NCBI GenBank assembly: GCA_014526335.1
Contig: JACTAT010000052.1
Span: forward strand, 1,813,001-1,877,000
Source: Chrysaora quinquecirrha
Lineage: Eukaryota > Cnidaria > Scyphozoa > Semaeostomeae > Pelagiidae
Direction of reading: 5' to 3'
DNA length: 64,000 nt
The translations under genes were made by a program, and so were the position numbers. A model generated the notes under the pieces. That model worked only from the letters and a program-made list of their open reading frames with translations. It was not told the origin of the DNA and did no database searches. Shown here in pieces: positions 46,601-59,500 of the stretch; position 1 is the first letter of the stretch; every line of letters starts with the position of its first letter.

Positions 46601-49600
46601 AAACTCCGGCTCAAGTCGATAGATTGCAGTCGAAATGCCGAAAGTAATGAAATTTCTCTACTTTCTATATAACACTGAAACTCAGTCTTAGATCTAGCTA
46701 TATAACGATATATTAATTACGCACTGCTCAACATAGCCGAAACAGAACAGAAACAGATTTCGAGTGGTTCGCTAATGATACTTGTATGAAGTGCATATAG
46801 TACAGTACAAAATAATGCTATGAACAGAAGTACATGTCGGGATACACCTACACTCTTGTGAATTAGTAATATTTTGTTTGATGTTTCAGTTTAATGAAGA
46901 AGAGAAGCAATGGATGATGTATGCATCACTCTGCGATTGTCAACAACTCGCTTCTATGATGGATAAAAATCCAGATCTACCCTCAAAACGTGATTTCATT
47001 ACGGTAAGTAGCATTGTTTGAAGTTATATTTTTTAACCGATTGGTTGACTTAGAGAAAGGGTATACCTACGCAAAAAGGGTAGCCTATAGTCACGCAAAA
47101 GGGTATAGTCAAGCTAAAGGGTATAGTCACGCAAAAGGGTATAGTCACGCTAAGGGTATACTCATGCAAAAAACAAATATATATAATATATAATAGTTAT
47201 TGTGCTGAAGAAGGCTCAACATAGCTGAGACACAAAAGCCAAACGGGAGGAGAGTCTGAGGCTGTATGACTCAGAGAGTTACTCGACGATTTCATTAAGC
47301 TCTTTAGCTCAGTGGAATCGTCTTTGTCTCTCTGACCATGCAGTCATGGGTTCAAATCACACCAATTGTGGTACCTATGTCACTTGTGGAAAAAACCTAT
47401 CCTTGTATTCGCCATTCGTGACAAATATATACCTATAATAGTTATTGTGCTGAAGAAGGCTCAACATAGCCGAAACACAAAAGCCAAATGGGCGGAGAGT
47501 TTGAGGCTGTATGACTTGGAGAGTTGTCTACTCGACGATTTCATTGAGCTTGTTATCTTATTGGAATTTTCGTTGGCTCTCTTATCATGCAGACATTGGT
47601 TCAAACCCCATCAATTGGAAAAATCTATCCTTGTGTTGGTCATCGATTTTTTAGATCTAACCCCAAACGAACGTCTTGACCTTGACAGCCTTGATCACTC
47701 GACGAAACTAGGTATCATTCATCCAAACATGTGGTTCACTGAGAACTAAACAGCATAGCCCAATAAAGCCTAAACTTTTCAGCTTGATCTAGAACGTGAA
47801 GACGTTTCGCCCAGCCACCGATTCGCCCAACTTCTTTTTCGCCCAACCTGCTATGGTCGTTTCGCCCAGCCTGAAATGACACAGGGAACTTCTTCCCTAT
47901 AGATTGTCAATTATTTGATCGATAAAATTGGGGGCTCTGCTCCCAAACCCCCGAATATCGCCTTGATGACTGTTTTAGCGATAAAACAAGTGATAAATAG
48001 CAAATAATTTAGTTGGGCAAAACGACCAAGAATGTTGGGCGAAAAGACCAGCTTGGGCGAAAAGGAAGTTGGGCGAAATGGGGGTTGGACAAATTGACCT
48101 GATACCAACGTGAAGCCTTGGAAAATTTAAGATTGATCTAAGCTCTTGTCATCTTTAAGCATTTTAAACTGTTCGAATTCTTTCTTTTCTATCAAAATAA
48201 CGTAACCTTTTTTTCTTTTTATGTTATGTTTTGCTGATTATCAACAGGGAGTGAGTATAAATACTGTAATACAATCCATATAATTCATTTTGAAATATTC
48301 CTAATTGAAATTTTTCTTATTAATTTTGCATGCCTATTCCAGTCATTCTTCCTATCAACGTTTTTTCTTTTTTCATATTTACTTCACTACATGATGCTGT
48401 TCCTTGCTTTCCATAGTTTGTGAGTATTCAATTTGTATTATAGCTACTTTTTAATTCGAACGATTTAGAAATTTTTAATGTTTTGTAGTTTATCGACCTG
48501 TAGACCATAGAAGCTTCAGGCTCTGGCCAAACGATCAAACTTTGTTTGTCAAACATTTTGAAACATGCCGTTGCCTGTGTCTTATTTACTCTAATGCTAG
48601 GTATGTTTTGACTTTTAGACTGCTTTGCACTGGGGCGCAAAACTTGGCAAAAGAGATCTCGTTCGATTAGTTGCTGATGCAGAAGTTGACGTTAATGTTC
48701 GAACGGTGAGTTTGGATTATTTTTGCTTCTCTCTGATGTCAGCTAATGTCTGCAGTGTAAGATATTGGATTTGGAGGCTTCTTTTATCTTGAATTTGTCA
48801 ACACTTTGCAGCTGCACTTTGCGAGGGAATCATATCATACGAAATTGTCATAATATTTTCCATTTTTTCCATATTTTATATGTTATTTGTCTTAGTTTGG
48901 TAACCGTAGGCGATAAAATAATGAAATTTGGCATGAAAAGCATTTTAAGTAGCTATCTTTTGCAAGAACCATACCAAATTCCAAAATATTCCCCATTGAC
49001 CTGTTAATTGAAATTGTTGCAAGATGTGTCAGTCGATGTGACTAAACTGCTTGCAAAATTTATTGTTAATTAATGTTTCTCCTTTCCTTTCATGTTCCTT
49101 ATTATTGATTTGACATGGACAGCATGTAAGTATTATAGAAATGTCGTTTCTTATTCATCAATTCCTTATCGAGGGGCAGTTCACTCTTTGGAATCTCACT
49201 TTTGTTTCAATGGGAATCTCGCACGCTTTAACAGAGGAGTGAAGTACCCTTTGTTCCTTATAATATTAGCTCTTTATTGCTAGTAGCCTTTTTGTTCCTG
49301 TTGCGAATCAGGGTATTACTGTTATCCTCGACTTCATATGCCTTTTAATTTGTATTTCAGGGTACCTTATCTATTTTAAAATCTCATCCAAAATTGAAAT
49401 ATATTGTAAAGACAATTTTGCTGTTGAGGAAGGCAAGCATTTAAAGCTTTGCTAAATATTGGCAGCAAACCAGATTTGTTTCATGGAGGGTTAACATGCC
49501 CCAGTTATTTTGAAATTGTATCCTAGCTATCTAACTCCTTCATTTTATCCCATTATGCTCTGAATTATCTTCTGATAAATGTATATCTTTTTCATGCACG

Positions 49601-52600
49601 ATGCTTTTTCATCTTTATCGATGCTTCTTTTTGCAAACATTTAGGCGGTGAGTACTTGATAATTTTTCTTCTGTTATTCGTTTCAGTCACTCTTCTCTAA
49701 GAAATGTTGTTTAACTGTAGCTATCTTATTTTTCAATAATCATTTGAACTAGTTTCCGCCTTCGATTGAATTATTGTATACTATTTGTCTATACAATAGT
49801 ATTATAGAAATTAAAAACTTTATATCCTATACTTTGATCTCTAGAGAGGATTCTATTTTACTGTTTTTCTTTGATTTATCAGGGTCATACTCCGTTACAT
49901 TTAGCAGCGATGCATGGACATGATATCATAATTAAGATGTTGATTAATGATTATGGTAAGAAATTCCTAGCAGCCTGTTCTACCTTGGTGATATATATTA
50001 CAACAGTTGTATTTCTTCTTTTGACTGATTTTCTGATTGATTGCTTCATTGATTGATTGAGATGATTTAATTGATTAATAGATTGAATGATTAAGAATGT
50101 GTGCTTATCTTCTGTATCTAGGTGCTGATGTAAACGCGCGTGATTACGCTGGACGAAAACCAAAAGACCTCGTCAAAGACACGGTTGCTGCTGATATACA
50201 ACGTAAGTTATTTCCAACATCACACCCGCCATGAATTAGGAGAACAGTCTTAAGCCCTGCTCACACTACAAAAAACTAGCCTATTCTTGCCCCAGTTTGA
50301 TGAAACTTGGGCCTGGCCCAGTCTAGTTTATATGAACTGCCAAGGTTAGTGTGGACGTCTAAAGCTTTTGGGAGGCCAGGGACGGTTAGGCCATGGTTTT
50401 GAGGTGGGGCCGAGTCAGATTGAGAAATCAAATGCCGAGCCCGAGCTATAAGCGTTCACACTAGCCCGGGCCGGGCTGGGGGGTGAACAGAGCTATTGCT
50501 TTAGCAGAGTAAAATGTTTGATTATCAAAGAAAGAAATTTTTTGAGAAAATGAAATTGAAAGATAAATAATGCTACTTTGTGTGAGAAAGCATGGAAGAT
50601 ATGAGATCTTTCTATTTGATCATACATGTGAGAAAAGAAGCTTAATGGAAATTTTGATTTATTTTTAGGGAAACTTGGGAGATCGCTTATTCTGGGTAAG
50701 TTTTTTTCCTGCACGTATTTTTCTGCTGCTTGGGAAAAAAGGGCCTTATTTTTTTCCAGACTTCGGAATCTTCAAACATCAAGAGCCAAGAGGCTATAGC
50801 CTGCGCGCAGACTCAGACACTTTCAAGAGTGTAGAGTCTGCGAATTAAAGTCGAAAAGCTTGTTCCCGCCTCGTTTCCAAAATAACGACTATTGTTTTCA
50901 AAACCTTTTCTTTTGTTATCCTATTGTTTTTTAACCAATAAGATCACCTGGCAGTTTTTCGCTAGGCAGCTATGAATATGATTGGTTCGTGAAAACAATC
51001 CAAAGCGGATTTTGCCGCGCGCTGAATGCTGCGTTGCTATCTTTATCCAACATGGCGAAGGCAAATGCATTGAAAGAACTCGCTTGGAGCGAAGATCGGT
51101 TTAACGATGGGTTAAACTTTGTTAAACATATTTTTAAAATCGAAAACTTGATGGAGGATCAGTTGAAAGCACTCGTTTGCTTTTTAAAGGGTAAAAACCT
51201 TTACTTCAGTGCTCCTACGGGCTATGGGAAGTCGCTGATATTTCAGGCCATTCCTCTCGTTGCTGACTTTATGTTAGAAATAGCTCCGTTCACATGTTCA
51301 GTGCTGGTTGTATCGCCACTGCAGTCTTTGATGATGGATCAGGTTGCCAGTTTGAAAGAACTAGGAATTCCTGCGTGTGCAATCTTTGCTGATCAGTCAG
51401 AGGAGGTGCTACAGGAGATCGAAGAGGGAGGCAATTACAGTATGGTCTTCATCTCACCAGAGTCGATGCTCGCAACCAATAGGTGGAGAAAGTATCTCAA
51501 CTGTGCATCTTTTGCTAATCACTGTGTTGGAGTTGTTTTTGATGAAGCTCATTGTATAGCCCAGTGGTAAGTGATGGAGTTTTTATTAGTATTAGAATAA
51601 CCAATAATGTTCTTTTTCATATTAATTTACATGTAGGTAAAAGACAACAGAACTGAGGGAGAAGCAAGGTATAAAGGTAGAAAGGTGTTATTTTATATTT
51701 GTGTGTGGCATATTCAGCAATTTATAGAACATTCTTTTTTCTAGGGGTCTGAGCACAACACAAGGTACACCATTCAGGAAATGGTACAGTCAAGTTGGTG
51801 AAATAAGAGCTCTTCTTCATCAATCTGTTAAAATTGCTGTATTCACAGCTACTGCTTCAAAGTACACTAGGTCAGTTATCTTTGGAATACTGAACTTATC
51901 TGCAGTTGCTACGCATGTCGTGGAAAAGAGTCCAGTGAAAACGAATTTGGTTTTCCACTCAACCTACATTGGAAACGATTCAAAATTGGAATTTATATTT
52001 GGCAATCTGATAGAAGAAGTACGTTCTAACGGCAAGGAAACTGAAAGAACTGTTATTTTCTGTCAGACCAGAAACCAGTGTGCAATGATTTGGAAAACTT
52101 TTGAGGTCGAGTTAGGAGATCATTTCTTTGTTGATTCAACCATGAAACCAACTGCTAGGCTTGTACAAATGTTTCATGCCGGCTCACCAAAGTCAGTGAA
52201 AGATCTTGTGCTCAGTGAAATGCGCAAAGAGGAGAGCTGCCTTCGTATCCTTGTTGTTACATCTGCTTTTGGTATGGGGATTGACTGTAAAGGACTGAAC
52301 AGGGTAATCCATTTTGGTCCTTCGAAGTCAATGGAGGCATATCTTCAAGAATGTGGCCGTTCTGGTCGTGACAACAAGCAAAGCAACTGTTATCTATTGT
52401 ACAATGGATTGCTAGCTAGTCATTGTAGCACAGAAATGAAACAGTATGTGACTAATGAGTCCTGCAGAAGACAATCCATTCAAGATCATTTTCCTGGAAA
52501 ACATCCATCTGCTGTCTCTAGATGCCATTGCTGCGATATTTGCTTGAAAGATTGCACCTGTTCATCCTCCTGCTCTTCAAATCTTCTTGCATTCTTGAAA

Positions 52601-53485
52601 AAGAAGGAGATATCTATGAGGTCCAAGGAAAGGATCATTACCAAACAGAATAGAGAAGTCCTCAGAATGAAACTACTTGGTTATAAAGACTCTTATCATC
52701 AAGATGTTACCCTGCAAGATTCATCCCATCAATCGCTGATTCTGGAGTTCACAGACTTCCATGTTGATCAAGTCCTCAGGAAATGCCATTTGCTGTTTGA
52801 ACTAGATGATGTTCTCTCACATGTTGAAATTTGGAGGATGAAACATGCTGTAAATATCCTTACTCTTATCAATGAGGTTTTTGGAGATGTCAACGTGGAT
52901 GATGTAACAGATTTCACAGGGCCTGCAGCAGAAAACATGGAAGAAGAACTTGAAGACCAGTGGGTACAGCTGCGAGATGATTCCTGTATCAGCATTTTCA
53001 ATGACTTTGAGCAAATGGAAGATGTTGATCAAGCGATGGAAGTCCTTGATCAGTCTGGAAAACAAGACCTTTCTTTGAGCAACATCATTGATTTCAATGC
53101 TGTGAAAACAAACACAGATTATGATGAAACCATGGATACCATTTGAAGTAAGTTGTCTGATATTTTCATTGTTTCTCAGCAGACAATAATTATGAGACAT
53201 GTGATGACAACAGTGATTTCTCAATATTCCAATTGTTACACACTCCAATACATGATTTTGATGAGCCTTGTCCACCATCAATTGGCACGAGATGTTACTT
53301 TAGAAATACAGATAAACCTAGTCTGTCTGTTGCAAATTACATAGCACTCTTACCAACTGATTCTGTATAAGGTTTGTCTGGAACGTGTTTTGGAGAATTG
53401 GAAAAGTTGTCATTTTTATCAAATGTTTAATATTATTAGTATTTTCACCCTGTTCCGACAGTGCAGATTATCACTATTGCTGCTG

Positions 53486-53559
<74 letters not shown>

Positions 53560-56500
53560 GCTATTATAATATGTTAAGATAGTCAACGCCATTTCCACTG
53601 AGCTGCATAGCTCAATGACATAGCCCTGTCTCCTTCTGTTTGACTTTTTGTGTTTTGGCTTTGTAAAGTCTTCAGCACCATACATGCTTATCTATATTTC
53701 TCATGATTATCATAATCATTATAATCACAACTATGTCATGAATATTACTATTATTGTCATGGTTGTTATTACTATCATTATTATTGTTATTATTGTTGCT
53801 GTTCTTGCCATTATTATCATCAGCTCTTTTAGTTATCAACCATGATTGGTTGCTGAGCTTTTCCTTTTGATTGTCCGCATTATTTTCTAATTGGATTACA
53901 TGAGCTTTCCCCATTGTGATTATTCTTTCTGGGTGGGAGGTTTGGGTTAAAAGTGGGTTAGGGGGAATCAAATTAAAATTCTTGGGTTGGGAAGGGGATG
54001 GGGGAAGGGGAATTGGGGTGGGAATGAAGGGGGAGGGAGGGGCTGGGAATTTGAGTTTCTTGTTAAATTGGATTCCATGCTCAGTTTTTTAGGATGGCTT
54101 TTTAAAAACTTGGAGGTGGCTGCACAAGTTTACATGAATTGAATTTATTTCTAATTAATGTTGAAGTATAATGTATTTTATAGGTAGTAAGACTGCTTCT
54201 CATCTGTTGTGATTAAATGATGCATATGTGTAGTTATAGACAAATATTAGTCATGGACAAATCAAGGACAAATTAATGTATTATGGACGATTTGAGTTTT
54301 ATGGAAAATGAAATTTGTGAATGTGCTGGCAGAGCTTTTGAAGTTGTAACAAAGTCTGTAAACTTAGCATTAGCTAGTTTTTGAAGTATGAAATGGTAAT
54401 ATTGTTACTTCTGTTGACCCTGAATCATGTTGAGTCATCTTTTCAACACAGTTTGATAAACGCTTTACATATCATATGAAGTATATACCATTTCAGATCC
54501 ATTGATTTCCTTGGACCCAACATGATACATGATCGGCAAGCTCTGAGTTAGTTTTTAAAGTAGAATAAAATTTCTATTTGTGACTTGAGGACATACATTT
54601 TGCAAGTTTATGTCCTCAAGTTACCTAGGAATTACTTGTGTTACACATAAGAAGGACATTGCAAGCTCCCCAACTTTTGATATTGACTCCCCATTGTGGT
54701 GAAATAATGCGTACCATTGTCTGGAACTTTGATCACAATAACTTACCTTTTCCAACCCAACAGCACTTCTTATGTGTAGCATAAAACTGTATCGTATTTA
54801 GTATTTATGTTAATCTGTTTTCTTAAGTGTTTGTTGCATGTAAACATTCAATTCATGTAAACTTGCATTCATGGTAAGTATCAGTTCGTTTTTTCCTTAT
54901 GTTCGTAAATGACATTTGGTCTAGTGCTTGTTATTTTCTTTTCCTGATTTTCATTCTCTTTCAATTGGAAATTTGTAATTAGAATTGACAAATTTTTAAT
55001 GTGAAGATTTCTGTTCTGAATTTGCATACATACACTAAAAGTATATAGATACGCTTCTTCTGAATCTTAAATTTGTTAATTGTACATTATTGGTAAATGT
55101 TAAATTGTCATTAAAACACATCAATCCATTATTTGCGTGTACATATTTATTTTATTTCCAGGATTTATCTTTTTTCGAGCTTGATGAGCTTGATCACTGG
55201 AAAGGTTTGAAATTCAAAAAAACACAGGCAGGGAAAGATAGAGAATGTATGTAACCAGTGTATTTAAATAATATATCCATAACATACAGTACATAAATCA
55301 TACATTGTAAAGGGGCTTATGAAGACAAAATGAAAGTTGATTCTCTTCTGACCAGATTAAACGAAATTAAAGTTTTCCGACTCAAATGAGGAGTATACAA
55401 CATCAAAATATAGATATAGGAAAGAACACTTTCACCTTGCCTTAAGGCTTACTGTCTATAAATAGGCATGCAACAGATTATCCAAAATTCTCTCACGCAA
55501 AAACACGAAAAAGAAAAAACGAACTGATACTTACCATGAATGCAAGTTTACATGAATTGAATGTTTACATGCAACAAACACTTAAGAAAACAGATTAACA
55601 TAAATACTAAATACGATACAGTTTTATGCCACACATAAGAAGTGCTGTTGGGTTTGAAAAGGTAAGTTATTGTGATCAAAGTTCCAGACAATGGTACGCA
55701 TTATTTCACCACAATGGGGAGTCACTATCAAAAGTTGGGGAGCTTGCAATGTCCTTCTTATGTGTAACACAAGTAATTCCTAGGTAACTTGAGGACATAA
55801 ACTTGCAAAATGTATGTCCTCAAGTCACAAATAGAAAATTTATTCTACTTTAAAACTAACTCAGAGCTTGCAGTAATCCAATTAGAATAATAATGCCGAC
55901 AATCAAACGGAAAAGCTCGGCAAAAAATCATGGTTGATAACTGAAAGAGCTGATGATAATAATGGCCATAACTGCAATACTAATAACAATAATAATGAAC
56001 TTCCTTCTCCAAACCCTCTTCAATCCAGTCGTTAACCAGATCAAATGAACAAAATGAGACTTTCAGGGAATAAAGGACGTCAATCAAAAAATGACTGTAT
56101 GTCATCTGTATGGACAGAAGGAAAATGATTTTACAACTAAATTGCTTCATTATTGTTCAGAAACAATTCCATAATGTGGTTATCAGGGTTCTGGTTGTAG
56201 AGGTTTTGTTACTTGAAATTTGCAAACTCAAAGGTATTTGTGGTTTTAGAACACATTTTCCATACCAATATATCCGAAAACAAAAGAATTTCAACAGCAA
56301 TGACCCTATCAATAAAAATAAAAACAAAACATAGTTACTGTGAAATCAATACTAATAATAGTAATAATAACTTACATAGATCATATGGTAATGCTTATAA
56401 TAATTGTAGTAATGGTAGTCATATTGATAATAGTAATAATAGTAACAGTAATAATAGTAACAATAATAATAATAGTTATGATGATAATTCTTAATAAAAA

Positions 56501-59500
56501 TAATAATAATAGTAATAATAATAATGAAAATAATAACAATAATAGCAATAATAGTAATGATAAGAACAGAAACAATAATAGGAAAATGAATGAAAATGAT
56601 ATTAACAAATTATGAAATGAAGATAACAAGAAAAACAATTATTTAATACAAGTTACAAGGAAATCAGTAATAAAATTTCAGTAATGAAAACTATAATGGA
56701 TTTCCTTTGTTGCATAACTCTGAATGTGGCAGAAAAAAAACAAACCTGAATGCAGGATTTATCTACCTGCCTTATGGTTCTTTACCAGCTTTTTGTGATC
56801 CTGAATCCATTTGTGCATGTCATGAACGTCAAAACCAGCAAGCAAAGTTGGCGGAACATTGATAAAGCCATCATACTTCCTTCCAGGTGTCACTGTTAGT
56901 GCTTTCTGGTCAATCAGCTCATGCAAAATCTTCTTTAGGTCGTTTGTCAGGTTGGCCTCAACATGCTTGCCAGATCGTCTGATTTCCTTGCAGCTAGCAT
57001 CAAAATTTTCAAGGAGCTGTTTGTTAACTGTAAGTGCTTTGCAATAGCGGTCAATCACTTTTTGGTTGGTGGAATTAGGCCCCAGATTTTTCACAACATT
57101 TTTTAACAAATTGTTGAAATGCTCTAGTGCTAGATCGAGGGTATATTTCCACCACTGCAGGCCTTCTTCTTACAAAATCTGTTCCAGATCAGTCGATGAG
57201 CATCTCTTGGAGACAGAATGGCATATATTTGACACAAGAGGTAAAGAGCTTCCAATGAGTATTTTCTGCTCCTTGCTCCATCTTGCTTCAGGTATGGCAG
57301 CATAAATTTCCAACAGCGCACATTTCTCATCCCATCTCCTTCCGAAATAGCATCGAAAAAGTTTACAATCACTAAACCCAAATCCAGCAATGAGCACTGA
57401 TAGTTGAACATGTCATCCTACACTTCAGTACTGGAAATGACAGCTATTTCCTTGTGCAGACTGTGTCTTTTCGTGATCTATTCTGCGTTTTCCATCAAAT
57501 TTGAATGTCTTTGTACAATCTGCATATCGACAAAGATATTCACCATCTTCATTTCTTTTGTTGCTTGCCACCAGCCAGTCTTCATAAGCTTGCTGCTCTA
57601 TGATCTTCGAGTTTCTTTCATCTCTGACAATAAAAGTATCCACTACTTTTTCTGAAATTCTCTTCAAGATCTCTTGCTTCTCTCTCTTAGTGGCTTTTTC
57701 AATATTTTGCAGAAGGCTGTTGTCAGATGTGCAGTCATCCAGTGATGATACATTCAGAATTTCACAGAATGCAGCAATGATTCTTGCATGTACTTCTAAG
57801 AGGAAGAATTTCTTGCAACCATCAACCTTTCTACTGACATCGGTGTTGACGTTTCGTCGATTAATGATGACTTTGTCAGCAAACATGGTGCACTTATCAG
57901 ATGCCGCATTGGGCTTATAGAAATTGTCATAAGCAAGCTAGAAGGAAAATGAGATGTCATAAATATTTTGAAATAAACAGATAAATTAAAAGAAGGTGAA
58001 TGTCAGTTCCAAGAATACATATTTGCTTATGTACTCATTTTCACTGGCAAAAACCCAAACACTATTATCACAGCTACAAAGCAAATTGAACAAAGCTTTT
58101 CAGTGATTGCCACCTGAGTAACAAAGAAGTAGATACAAGTGGGAAATCATGAGTAGTCACATGCTCTTCCTCAAAGAATTTTCTGGTCAGGCAACTCTTT
58201 CCAAGCCATAAGTAGACAGCCTGCAAAAGGTAACTAGCCCAATTTTGGGTAGCCCATGGCAAATGTTGGGCAGTGGCTGGAATTATTCATGATAATGAAT
58301 TGTCAAGAACATTTTTTTCATGTCTGCTAGCATTATCGCAATCAGTAATTGTGAAGAATGTTTAAGGATTTATATTCTCACCTGTAAAAATTTCATACCA
58401 CCATGAAAATCAGCGACTTCCATGTGAAGACCATCAAGCCTCTCTTGAGCAGTAAAACCATGTTCAAGCTGCAGAAGTGTGCTGATGCCACGTTGAATTG
58501 TGAGTTGGTCTCCAACAATTCCTTGTCTGTCAAACACCAAAGAATCATCTTCACCAGAAAATGCAACATATCCATGCAGATGAGTCATTACAGCCTGAAT
58601 TCCACTACTGTCGTTTTCATTTTTATATATCATTTCAGCAAATATCTAAATGTATAAATAAACATAAAATAGAAAATTGCTTAAAATTCTAAGGTTTTTG
58701 GATGCAAGATATACATTAAAAAACTTACAGTGTTGGTTGGTTGAATTGTTTCAGATGATAATCTATGTGGTATGTGGTATATGTTGCACAGCCACATCTT
58801 TCAACACATCCAAACACTTCAGGTGCTCAACAGCAATACGCCCACAAAGATTGACATAGTCCCTTCTTTGATTTGAGCGCTCAATGCCACTAGGTAGAAA
58901 GAGACCATTTTCCATATGCAACAGGCGATCAACACTTGGTTTCACAGCACTGAGACATTGTCCTGGTATTCTTTTTTCGGTAATCATCAAACCAACCCAA
59001 TTAACCAGTTTATTCTGACGATCCTTGATCATTTCATGTGGCTCAGATGTGTAATTGAAGTTGTCGATGACTAACTTTCGTCAAGTATCAGGTGCTGCAC
59101 CAATGTTAACCAATGGATCACTACGGCTATGCAAAGCTTCTCCTTCTGACTTTCTGTTCAACAGGATATCTTTGAGATGATCCTTCCCAAACTCATTCAT
59201 CTTCTTGTATAGGAATGTGTGGAAGACTGCTAGCCTGACACAGCTCAATCTGATTAATGTAGCATGTTAAAAAATAAGAAAAAAATCAGTGCAAATTATC
59301 AAATAACAGATATAAAGGTCATTTATTTTGGATTGCAACTGGGAACTTTGTCTTACCATGAATCCAGAGTGCTGCATCATCAGAGAGAGAAGAAGCTGAA
59401 CCACAGTCATGTGCCTGGATCGGTTTTTGAGACAAACAGCAGCTGCCATACCAACCACAGGCATGAAGAACAAGTCATCATCTCTTCTCTTGCTTTTCCT

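Noticed and set aside
51052..53146. Host RecQ/WRN-type repair helicase gene
   Set aside because: It lies wholly between the 69-bp TIRs with a target duplication, inside another gene's intron, with its start 186 bp from the TIR.
58074..58262. Extra exon of the DUF6589-like gene
   Set aside because: The flanking exons join directly in phase (FLQ to LAYDNFY), so this stretch is intron.
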